A DNA stretch of 7,154 nucleotides from Acidobacteriaceae bacterium (GTDB lineage: Bacteria; Acidobacteriota; Terriglobia; Terriglobales; Acidobacteriaceae), in NCBI GenBank assembly GCA_030039895.1, contig JASHUR010000386.1:1-7154 (forward strand), in the 5' to 3' direction. Position 1 is the stretch's first letter; every line of letters begins with the position of its first letter. Of this stretch, positions 1-7,000 are shown piece by piece. The notes under the pieces were generated by a model. The model saw nothing but the letters and a program-made list of their open reading frames with translations. It was not told where the DNA came from and searched no databases. Position numbers and translations under genes: made by a program.

Positions 1-54
1 CTGATCCGGTCCCATTTACACTTACAGGGGACGATCAACCTGACTTCGGCTTAA
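1..54 (+). CDS. Possible C-terminal tail of an upstream gene (partial)
   Basis: Reading from base 1, this frame gives 17 codons ending in TAA at 52-54, two bases before the ATG of the next gene. The residues read LIRSHLHLQGTINLTSA. Twelve of the 17 codons end in G or C, which fits the GC-rich third positions of the neighbouring genes; the competing frame, which is that of the downstream membrane protein and is also open to the edge, has only about 8 of 18. A stop placed so close to the next start is typical of an operon junction. The fragment is too short to assign a family, and it could be non-coding. Confidence 0.3.
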   Translation: MIRSHLHLQGTINLTSA

Positions 55-56
55 CG

Positions 57-1235
57 ATGCCCCATTCCGCTCAGCGCCTGCGCAAATTTCGCTTCAATCG
101 CCCGCAACAGATCGCAGCCATCCTGCTGGCCATACTCCTCGGCCAGTGCCTCTGGGTCATTCAGCACGACACTCTCTCTGACACCGACTACGCCTACGCC
201 CGCTGCGGCCGCGAAATGTGGGAGAAGCCTTCGCCCCTCGCCGGCTACTTCACCACCTGCGGCAATATTCACGACGGCACCCTCGCCTACCGCGCCGCCG
301 GCCTGCCGCTAACCATCGAGCGCATCTTCGCCGGGCAGCTCTCCACCACCTCCACTTGGGAGATGCGTCACGAGCTCCATTACATCAATCTCTTCCTCCG
401 CCTTCCATTCACCTTCGCCGCGCTTTTCCTCGGAGCCTGCCTCTGGTGGGTCACTCGCCGCCTCTTTGGCAACACAGGCGGATATGTCGCCCTTGCCCTT
501 TACTGCTTTTCGCCGCCCATCATCGCCATCGCAACCACGCCAAACAACGAGATTTGGGCCGCTCTCGGTCTCTTCGCCGCGGTTTACCTGGCCATCGGAG
601 TCGCCCATGCCCTTCAGGGCCCGCGAAAAAAATGGCGCCCGCGCATTCTGCTCCTCACCCTTGCCTTCGGCTTCCTGGCTGCTGCGCACGTAGCTGCCTA
701 CATCCTGGCCCTTATCTTTGCAATTGTGTTCATCGCATATGTGGCGGAACACAAGCGGGCCTATCTCCCAACCCTGCTCATTCTCTGGGTGCTGGGACCG
801 CTGTTGATCCTCTTCGCTTTCTATTCCTTCCGCCCGGACGCATTCAGTTACGTCTTCCGTAGCGATGCTGCCAGGCTGAGCATCTCTCTCGGGCCTGCCC
901 GCCACTTCTTCTCCTCTCTTACCAATGCCGGAATCACAATTGCAGCCTTGGCATCGCTTGCCTTCTACGCCGCCGTTCGACGCGCCCGTTACTTCGGCAA
1001 TACTGCCCCGCTCATCGTCACTGCAATCCTTCTCGTGCTCATTTCTACAGCACACATCAGCTTCCCCGGCCATCCCTACCTCTGGGCTTTTCCTTTCCTG
1101 TGCACGTTCATAGGCGGCGTCTTCGCCGACATACTCGAGTCGCGCCACAGGCGCTTTTTCTTCTGGGTCACGGCTGCACTGCTCCTTGCCCAGGCTTCTC
1201 TCTGCCTTGCTGGCCTTCCCTTGCTGATCCAATAG
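57..1235 (+). CDS. Polytopic membrane protein resembling GT-C fold glycosyltransferases
   Basis: A 392-residue inner-membrane protein of unassigned function. Hydrophobic segments lie near residues 17-36, 111-133, 140-160, 165-186, 196-230 (probably two), 236-257, 290-306, 315-333, 340-360 and 367-389. After the first helix comes a long, presumably periplasmic loop (37-110) with acidic residues D38, D42, D44 and E53 and two cysteines (C50, C68) that could form a disulfide. The stretch from RLPF (115-118) through RRLFG (134-138) to FSPP (151-154) resembles the conserved region of PMT_2/ArnT-like GT-C enzymes, which transfer sugars from polyprenyl-phosphate donors outside the membrane. Transferase activity, donor and acceptor are inferred or unknown. 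The ATG at 57 is chosen because a basic cytoplasmic N-terminus precedes the first helix; no clear ribosome binding site is seen, and the frame is open to the left edge, so an upstream start is possible. Followed by ruvB after 53 bases. Confidence 0.75.
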   Translation: MPHSAQRLRKFRFNRPQQIAAILLAILLGQCLWVIQHDTLSDTDYAYARCGREMWEKPSPLAGYFTTCGNIHDGTLAYRAAGLPLTIERIFAGQLSTTSTWEMRHELHYINLFLRLPFTFAALFLGACLWWVTRRLFGNTGGYVALALYCFSPPIIAIATTPNNEIWAALGLFAAVYLAIGVAHALQGPRKKWRPRILLLTLAFGFLAAAHVAAYILALIFAIVFIAYVAEHKRAYLPTLLILWVLGPLLILFAFYSFRPDAFSYVFRSDAARLSISLGPARHFFSSLTNAGITIAALASLAFYAAVRRARYFGNTAPLIVTAILLVLISTAHISFPGHPYLWAFPFLCTFIGGVFADILESRHRRFFFWVTAALLLAQASLCLAGLPLLIQ

Positions 1236-1261
1236 CCGTTTGCCTCCACTCCGCGCACCCG

Positions 1262-1282
1262 GTAGACTCCCATGTAGACTCC
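1262..1282 (+). repeat. Short tandem-like direct repeat upstream of ruvB
   Basis: The nine bases GTAGACTCC occur at 1262-1270 and again at 1274-1282, a 12-base period, ending six bases before the ruvB ATG. They occupy the place where a ribosome binding site would be expected. The repeat may be accidental; no known binding site is recognised. Confidence 0.45.
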
Positions 1283-1288
1283 GCCTGA

Positions 1289-2323
1289 ATGCCTTCGCAA
1301 AAGGAAAATCCCGACCGCTTGGTCTCGGCGGCCCGTGCCGAAGATGAGAGTTCCTTCGAGCTCAAGCTTCGCCCTCGCCGACTCAACGAATTCATCGGCC
1401 AATCCAAGGCCAAAGAACAACTTGCCATCGCCCTCGAAGCGGCCCGCTCGCGCGGTGAAGCCCTCGACCACGTCCTGCTCTTCGGCCCTCCCGGCCTCGG
1501 CAAAACCACTCTGGCCACAATCATCGCCAATGAGCTCGACGTCGGCTTTCAGCAGACCTCCGGCCCGGCCCTGCAAATCCAGGGCGACCTCACCGCCATC
1601 CTCACCAACGTCCGCGAGCGGCAGGTGCTCTTCCTCGACGAAATCCACCGCCTCCAGCCGGTCCTCGAAGAAAAGCTCTACACCGCCCTCGAAGACTACA
1701 AGCTCGACATCATCATCGGTCAGGGTCCTGCCGCGCGTACGCACGTCATGGATATCAAGCCATTTACCTTCGTCGCCGCCACCACCCGTCCCGGCCTGCT
1801 TTCATCGCCCCTGCGCTCGCGCTTCGGAATCCTCCTCCGTCTCGAGTTCTACTCCGACGAAGACCTTCGCTACGTCGTCGAACGCTCCGCCGACGTCCTC
1901 AACGTACCCATCGATCAGGCCGGCGCCGCCGAAATTGCAATGCGCTCCCGCGGCACCCCGCGCATCGCCAATCGCCTCCTGCGTCGCGTCCGCGACTACG
2001 CCCAGGTGCGCGGCTCCGGCATCATCGATCGCGAAACCGCGCAGTACGCCCTCAAAATGCTCGAAGTTGACGCTCACGGCTTCGATGAACTTGACCGTCG
2101 CTTGCTCCTCACCATCATCGAGAAGTACGACGGTGGCCCTGTTGGCATTAACACCCTCGCAGCGACCCTCGCAGAAGAACAGGACGCGCTCGAAGAGGTC
2201 TACGAGCCGTTCCTCATCCAGCACGGCTTCCTCGACCGCACCCCGCGGGGCCGCGTCGCAACCCGTCTGGCCTACGAACACTTCGGCCTGCCGCTCCCAC
2301 GCAGGCAAACACCGCTCTTCTAG
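1289..2323 (+). CDS. ruvB: Holliday junction branch migration ATPase RuvB
   Basis: A cytoplasmic AAA+ motor of 344 residues, the usual length for RuvB. With RuvA it forms hexameric rings that pump DNA through Holliday junctions in recombinational repair, before RuvC cuts. Visible motifs are the N-terminal LRPRRLNEFIGQ (27-38), Walker A GPPGLGKT (66-73), Walker B LFLDEIH (114-120), the sensor-1/arginine-finger stretch ATTRPG to PLRSRFG (164-180), and sensor 2 GTPRIANRLLRR (222-233). The C-terminal winged-helix domain includes DGGPVGINTLA (281-291) and ends in the conserved EPFLIQHGFLDRTPRGR (306-322). The start is fixed from upstream by an in-frame TGA at 1286-1288, so ATG 1289 is the first possible codon; no good Shine-Dalgarno is seen. 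An in-frame TTG at 1319 is less likely because the AAGGA before it is 13 bases away. Neither ruvA nor ruvC is in the window. Confidence 0.97.
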   Translation: MPSQKENPDRLVSAARAEDESSFELKLRPRRLNEFIGQSKAKEQLAIALEAARSRGEALDHVLLFGPPGLGKTTLATIIANELDVGFQQTSGPALQIQGDLTAILTNVRERQVLFLDEIHRLQPVLEEKLYTALEDYKLDIIIGQGPAARTHVMDIKPFTFVAATTRPGLLSSPLRSRFGILLRLEFYSDEDLRYVVERSADVLNVPIDQAGAAEIAMRSRGTPRIANRLLRRVRDYAQVRGSGIIDRETAQYALKMLEVDAHGFDELDRRLLLTIIEKYDGGPVGINTLAATLAEEQDALEEVYEPFLIQHGFLDRTPRGRVATRLAYEHFGLPLPRRQTPLF

Positions 2324-2348
2324 GGCAGCCACCACATCTAATCGAATC

Positions 2349-2356
2349 AAAGGAGG
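2349..2356 (+). promoter_or_regulatory. Strong Shine-Dalgarno site for the redoxin gene
   Basis: AAAGGAGG lies four bases before the ATG at 2361, a near-perfect match to the anti-Shine-Dalgarno sequence. It decides the start of the redoxin: the open frame runs back to 1335 inside ruvB, but only ATG 2361 has this site. It contrasts with the weak upstream region of ruvB and suggests the redoxin is translated more efficiently. Confidence 0.85.
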
Positions 2357-2360
2357 AAAT

Positions 2361-2915
2361 ATGGCACGCACTGAATCCGCAATGCTCGAACTTCAAACCT
2401 CCGCTCCGGACTTCGCCCTCAACGACGTGACCACCGGGCAGGAAATTACCCCTCAGTCCGCGCGTGGCCAAAAAGGTCTGCTCGTCATGTTCATCTGCGC
2501 CCACTGCCCTTTCGTAAAGCACCTTGAGAAGTCCCTCGCGCAGCTCGGCCGCGACTATGGCAACAAAGGTGTTGGCATAGTCGCCATCAGCAGCAACGAC
2601 GCGGAAAATTATCCCGACGACGCGCCCGCCGGCCTCGCGCGGCAGGCCAAAACACTGGGCTTCAACTTTCCCTATCTCTACGACGAATCCCAGCGGGTAG
2701 CGCGCGACTTCAACGCCACCTGCACCCCTGACTTCTTCCTCTTCGACAGCGGCCTCAGGCTCGTCTACCGCGGCCAGTTTGACTCCAGCCGCCCCGGCAA
2801 CGAAATTCCCGTTACCGGCAAAGACCTTCGCGCCGCCCTGGACGCCGTCATCGCCGGCCGCCCCGTCACCTCCGACCAGCGCCCCAGCGTCGGCTGCAAT
2901 ATCAAATGGAAATAG
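2361..2915 (+). CDS. Thioredoxin-fold redoxin (peroxiredoxin-like, PRX_like1 type)
   Basis: A 184-residue protein of the thioredoxin/AhpC-TSA superfamily. The N-terminus APDFAL (15-20) is the usual opening of redoxin domains. A CxxC motif, FICAHCPFVKH (44-54; C46 and C49), sits after the first core strand where thioredoxin-like proteins have their redox pair. The ACTPDFFLFD-like segment (119-129) carries the cis-proline P123, preceded by C121. The last residues, SVGCNIKWK (176-184), place a further cysteine, C179, near the end; a GCxIKWK tail is characteristic of this family as I know it. No signal peptide is seen, so it is probably cytoplasmic. It most likely acts as a thiol oxidoreductase or peroxidase; substrate and physiological role are unknown. 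It follows ruvB by 37 bases with no terminator between, and probably shares its transcript. It converges on galU. Confidence 0.88.
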   Translation: MARTESAMLELQTSAPDFALNDVTTGQEITPQSARGQKGLLVMFICAHCPFVKHLEKSLAQLGRDYGNKGVGIVAISSNDAENYPDDAPAGLARQAKTLGFNFPYLYDESQRVARDFNATCTPDFFLFDSGLRLVYRGQFDSSRPGNEIPVTGKDLRAALDAVIAGRPVTSDQRPSVGCNIKWK

Positions 2916-2943
2916 AAGGGCCCGGCGAATAGCCGGGCCGCTT
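2916..2943. terminator. Hairpin between convergent genes, probable intrinsic terminator
   Basis: GGCCCGGC (2919-2926) and GCCGGGCC (2932-2939) form a perfect 8-bp stem around a 5-base loop, GAATA. AAG (2916-2918) and CTT (2941-2943) can extend it by three pairs past a bulged G at 2940. It fills the 31-base gap between the redoxin stop and the galU stop. On the minus strand the stem is followed by CTTCTATTTCC, moderately U-rich, and starts seven bases after the galU stop, so it looks best as the galU terminator. On the plus strand the tail is less U-rich, so termination of the ruvB-redoxin transcript there is less certain. Confidence 0.75.
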
Positions 2944-2946
2944 CGT

Positions 2947-3819
2947 TCAGAGCTTCAGCCCCTTCAAATACTCCCTGAAGCGTGGCCCCAGGTCCTCCCG
3001 CTTTAGGGCAAAGTCCACCGTCGCCGTCAGCATGCCGAACTTGTCGCCTGCGTCGTAGCGCGTGCCTTCAAAGTTGTATCCGTACACCTTCTCTGTCGCT
3101 AGCAGCCCCTTGATGCCGTCTGTAAGCTGCAACTCCCCGCCTGCTCCCGGAGTAATCTTCTCCAGCAGCTCAAAAATCGTCGGCGTCAAAATGTACCGCC
3201 CGATAATCGCGTTCTTTGACGGCGCTTCTTCCATCTTTGGTTTCTCCACCATCCCCCGCACGTCGATGATGCGCGAGCCCGGCTCGATCGGGTCCCCGTC
3301 CAGCACGCCATACGACGAAATCGCCGGACCCTCGACCTTGTGCGTCGCCAGAATTGAGCTCTGCACTCTCTCGAACACGCTCATCATCTGCTTCAGGCAC
3401 GGCACCGGCGCGTCAATCACGTCATCCGGCAGAATCACCGCGAATGGCTCATCGCCTACCAGGTCCTTTGCCATCAACACGGCGTGGCCCAGTCCCTTGG
3501 CATCTTTCTGGCGCACGTAGGAAATGTCTACCATGCTGGAAATCCGGCGCGAAAGCTCCAGCAGCTCAAACTTTCCGCGCTTCTCCAGGGCTGTTTCCAG
3601 CTCATGGCTGATGTCAAAGTGGTCCTCAATCGCTGACTTCCCATGCGCCGTGATCACAATGATCTGCTCGCAACCCGCCGCCAGCGCCTCCTCCACGCCG
3701 TATTGGATAATCGGCTTATCCACCACGGCCAGCATTTCCTTGGGAATCACCTTAGTCGCGGGCAAAAACCGGGTTCCAAAACCCGCCGCAGGGAACACAA
3801 CCTTCCGTACTTTTTTCAT
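2947..3819 (-). CDS. galU: UTP-glucose-1-phosphate uridylyltransferase
   Basis: A 290-residue cytoplasmic nucleotidyltransferase that makes UDP-glucose and pyrophosphate from UTP and glucose 1-phosphate, supplying envelope polysaccharide, trehalose, glycogen-like and galactose pathways. The length is normal for bacterial GalU. Visible motifs are the nucleotide-binding signature AAGFGTRFLPATK (11-23), PKEML (26-30), VDKPIIQY (33-40), the KGLGHAV loop (108-114), the metal-binding LPDD (130-133), VEKPK (191-195), GRYIL (207-211), GGELQLTD (227-234) and YDAGDK (255-260). These distinguish it from RmlA and GlmU. The start at 3819 is supported by AAGGA six bases upstream. It lies downstream of mfd on the same strand, separated by 182 bases; no terminator or convincing sigma-70 promoter was seen there, so co-transcription with mfd is possible. 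A candidate 29-codon ORF overlaps its start by four bases. Confidence 0.96.
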   Translation of the reverse strand: MKKVRKVVFPAAGFGTRFLPATKVIPKEMLAVVDKPIIQYGVEEALAAGCEQIIVITAHGKSAIEDHFDISHELETALEKRGKFELLELSRRISSMVDISYVRQKDAKGLGHAVLMAKDLVGDEPFAVILPDDVIDAPVPCLKQMMSVFERVQSSILATHKVEGPAISSYGVLDGDPIEPGSRIIDVRGMVEKPKMEEAPSKNAIIGRYILTPTIFELLEKITPGAGGELQLTDGIKGLLATEKVYGYNFEGTRYDAGDKFGMLTATVDFALKREDLGPRFREYLKGLKL

Positions 3820-3905
3820 CCGTCGTCCTTATTGAATGTATGCCACCACCAATAGATGCAATTTACAACACCGGTGAGCTGCCGCTCTTCCTTGGAATCT
3901 TCCAT
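3816..3905 (-). CDS. Candidate 29-aa small ORF overlapping the galU start (leader or small protein)
   Basis: A 29-codon ORF in the mfd-galU gap. It starts at ATG 3905 and its TGA at 3818-3816 overlaps the galU ATG as ATGA, a layout typical of translational coupling. Residues 1-10 are MEDSKEERQL, strongly charged; residues 14-22 are VNCIYWWWH, with three consecutive TGG codons; the end, NKDDG, is acidic. The start is preceded by GAGGTGA, an exact match to the Shine-Dalgarno consensus, at workable spacing. The galU ribosome binding site lies inside its last codons. G/C-ending codons are about 16 of 28, weaker than in neighbouring genes, so coding bias does not support it strongly. It could be a leader peptide whose translation controls galU, a true small protein, or chance. 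No known family is recognised, and galU has no known link to tryptophan attenuation. Confidence 0.35.
   Translation of the reverse strand: MEDSKEERQLTGVVNCIYWWWHTFNKDDG
3826..3830 (-). promoter_or_regulatory. Shine-Dalgarno site for galU
   Basis: On the minus strand AAGGA lies six bases before the ATG at 3819, an ordinary and sufficient ribosome binding site. It confirms the galU start. It also lies within the end of the candidate 29-codon ORF, so ribosomes translating that ORF would pass over it. Confidence 0.75.
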
Positions 3906-3908
3906 GAC

Positions 3909-3915
3909 TCACCTC
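3909..3915 (-). promoter_or_regulatory. Shine-Dalgarno-like site before the 29-codon ORF
   Basis: On the minus strand GAGGTGA matches seven bases of the full anti-Shine-Dalgarno complement; its GAGG core ends six bases before ATG 3905. A second partial copy, AGGTGA, overlaps its 5' side. It is the main reason for taking the 29-codon ORF seriously, though the match could be coincidental. Confidence 0.4.
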
Positions 3916-4001
3916 ACCTGAACAGGAAGAAGCCATGATCAACCGCACAGAGTAGGCAACCTTTCCCTTCACTCTCGTTCCTCGCTCCCTGCCGGCGCCC
4001 T

Positions 4002-7000
4002 CTACTGAACAACCCCCTCCCGCACCGCCAGTTGGTCCAGCAACACTCTCACCTCCGCCAGCACCTCATGCGGCTTCGGCGAAGCCAGCGGATACCGCAG
4101 CAGCCCCTGCGGCGTGAACTGCGCGCCGCGCTTCGCGTTCTTTGCCACCAGCTTCATCAACCGCCCCGGATCGATCCCCGCGTTATCCGTAAACTTGATG
4201 TGCAGTTGGTCCCGCTTCCGGTCCACCTGCGCCACGCCCAGCCGCTCGCACTCAATTCGCAGCAGCGCCGCATCCAGCAGATGTTTTACGCTCTCCGGCA
4301 TCGGTCCGTAACGGTCCTCCAGCTCCGCCCGCACATCATCAATCTCGCCTTCGCTCTGCGCCCCGGCAATCTTCTTGTACATCCGCAGCCGTTGATTCTC
4401 TTCAGCAATGTAGCTCTCGTCAATCCTCAACCCAATGCCCAGGCTTAGTTGCGTCGTCGTGCGCTCTACGTGCTCTTCGCCCTTCAGCTTGCCCACCGCC
4501 TCTTCCAGCATCGTCGTATACAGCTCAAAGCCCACCGCCTCAATGTGCCCGCTCTGCTCCCCGCCCAGCATGTTACCCGCGCCCCGCAGTTCCAGATCCA
4601 GCGCCGCAATCTTAAAGCCTGCGCCCAGATCAGAGAACTCCTTGAGCGCCGCCAGCCTCGCCCGCGCAATCGCCGTCAGCTCCTGCTCCGGCGGGATCAG
4701 CAGGTACGCATAGGCTCGCCGGTTCGACCGTCCCACCCGCCCCCGCAGTTGATACAACTCCGACAGCCCGTGCCGGTCCGCGCGATTGACAATCATCGTG
4801 TTCGCCAGCGGAATATCCAGCCCGTTCTCAATAATCGTCGTCGCCACCAGCACATCATGCTCATGGTGCATGAAGGAAAGCATCACCTTCTCCAGCTCGC
4901 CCTCACCCATCTGCCCATGCCCAACCGTAATCCGCGCCGACGGAACCAGCTCCTGCAGCTTCGCCGCAATCTCGTAAATCGTCTCCACGCGGTTGTGCAC
5001 AAAGTAAACCTGCCCGCCGCGCTCCAGCTCCACCTCTATCGCCGAACGGATCAGCTTCTCATCAAACTTCGCCACCACCGTCTGGATCGCCATTCGGTCC
5101 TTCGGTGGAGTCTCGATCACGCTCATGTCCCGCAACCCCACCATCGACATGTGCAGCGTCCGCGGAATCGGGGTCGCACTCATCGCCAGCACATCGATCT
5201 CTCGCCGCATCTGTTTCAGCCGTTCTTTGTGCCGCACCCCGAACCGCTGCTCCTCGTCCACAACCAGTAGCCCCAAGTCATGGAATTTCACGTCCTTTGA
5301 GAGCAGCCGGTGCGTTCCAATCAGAATGTCAACCTTCCCCGCCTCCGCCATCTCTACGATGTGCTTCTGCTCTTTCGCCGTTCGAAAGCGCGAAATCAGC
5401 TCAATATTGATCGGGAACATCCTGAACCGCTTCTTGAACGTCTCAAAGTGTTGGAAGCTCAGCACCGTCGTAGGAGTCAGCACCGCCACCTGCTTGCCGT
5501 CCTGCACCGCCTTGAAAGCTGCGCGCATCGCCACTTCCGTTTTGCCGTAGCCCACATCCCCGCACAGCAGGCGGTCCATCGGAATCTCTGACTCCATGTC
5601 GCGCTTGATGTCGTTGATCGCCGACATCTGGTCATCCGTCTCGTTGTAGTCAAAGGCGTCTTCAAACTCCCGCTGGAACTCGTTGTCCGGGGTGAACGCA
5701 TGCCCGCGCGCCGCTTTGCGCTGTGCATACAGCTTCAGTAGCTCGTCCGCCATGTCCTGCATCGCCTTGCGGACTTTGGCCTTGGTCTTCGCCCACTGCT
5801 GAGACCCCAGCTTGTTCAGTACCGGAGGAGGTCCCGCCTCCGTCGACCGGTACTTCTGGATCAAATCCAGTCTCGTCAGCGGAACATACAGCCGCGCCTG
5901 CTCCGCGAACTCCAGCACCATGAATTCAATCGTCGTTCCGTCCTGCTCGATCTCTTTCAGGCCCCTGTACTGCGCAATGCCGTGCTCTACGTGCACCACG
6001 TAGTCGCCCACCGTCAGGTCGCGAAAGTCCGACACAAACGCCGCTGTCTTCGACTTCCGCGGGGCAGGCCGCGCCATTACATCCGCTTCGTCTGAGAAAT
6101 CGTTCGCGCCGAAGACCACCAGCTTCGCATCCGGAAAACTCACACCGCTCGCCAGCGAGCTGCGCACGATAATCGGCGTCCGCACATTCCCCGCCAGGTA
6201 GCTCGACTCGTCGTACACGTTCTCGCTGCCCGCATGTTGCGTGCGGCTGCCTAGCCGGTACGGCAGCTCATACTCCCGCAGCAGGTTCGCCAGCCGCTCC
6301 ACCTCGCCCTGGTTTGGAGCCGCCAGCACCATCCTGGTCTCCTGCTCCATCAGCGCCCTTACCTGCTCCAGAAACGCCGGAATCGACCCATGGAACCGCT
6401 GCGTCGGCCGTGTACTGAACTCAGTCTCGCCCAGCGTCGTGTCGTCTTCCAGCACATCCACAGCGCCAAGCTGATCAATATCCAGCCCCATATGCGCCGT
6501 CAGTTGCGCTTCCAGAATCTCCGGCCGCAGGTAAATGTCCTCTGGCCGAATCAGCGACCCGATGCTCGCCCGCTCATGCCTTTGCTCAACCTTGTTCCAC
6601 CAGCGGTCAATCTGGTTTTTCACCATCGCCGGCTCTTCCACAAAAAGCGCGCAGCGCGGCATCATGTCCAGCAGCCCGCCTGCGGCTCCCGCGATGCCTG
6701 CAAAGAACTCCCAGCCCGGAAACACCGTTACGCCGCCCGCAGCCACAGCCTCTTCGACCATCTCCTCGGCGTCGCCCGCTCCCGCCGCGTCCCCCGTGGG
6801 CAGTTCTTCATCCGTGGAGCGCGCGCTCACTCTGGCGCCACTCAGCCTCGCGTGCACCGCCGCCAGCAGCCTCTCCGTCACCGGAATCTCCGTCAGCGGC
6901 AGCAGCAGTGCCTCTTCCAGGTGCGTCGACGACCGCTGCGTCTCCGGATCGAACTTCCGGATCGTCTCAATCTCGTCGCCGAAAAACTCCAGCCGCACCG

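Noticed and set aside
309..1232. A 307-codon minus-strand ORF opposite the membrane protein
   Set aside because: Composition is Glu/Gly/Arg-rich without domain-like pattern, as expected for the antisense of a GC-rich membrane gene; the plus strand encodes coherent membrane helices.
1802..2371. A 189-codon minus-strand ORF opposite the end of ruvB
   Set aside because: Antisense to the conserved RuvB C-terminus, with no recognisable motif or ribosome binding site.
1335..2915. A 526-codon open frame spanning ruvB and the redoxin
   Set aside because: Its first part is a Ser/Pro/Thr/Arg-rich out-of-frame translation of ruvB; only the part from ATG 2361, with the strong ribosome binding site, is a recognisable protein.
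3835..3861. Possible galU promoter on the minus strand, TTGCAT and TACATT
   Set aside because: The spacer is only 15 bases, and transcription would begin at or beyond the galU Shine-Dalgarno, leaving it out of the transcript.
3829..3936. A second short minus-strand ORF (35 codons) in the mfd-galU gap
   Set aside because: No Shine-Dalgarno before its ATG at 3936, no protein-like features, and it overlaps the better-supported 29-codon ORF in another frame.
4449..5270. A 273-codon plus-strand ORF opposite mfd
   Set aside because: It is Arg/His/Leu/Pro-rich and lies wholly antisense to the conserved helicase core of Mfd; a GC-driven shadow frame.
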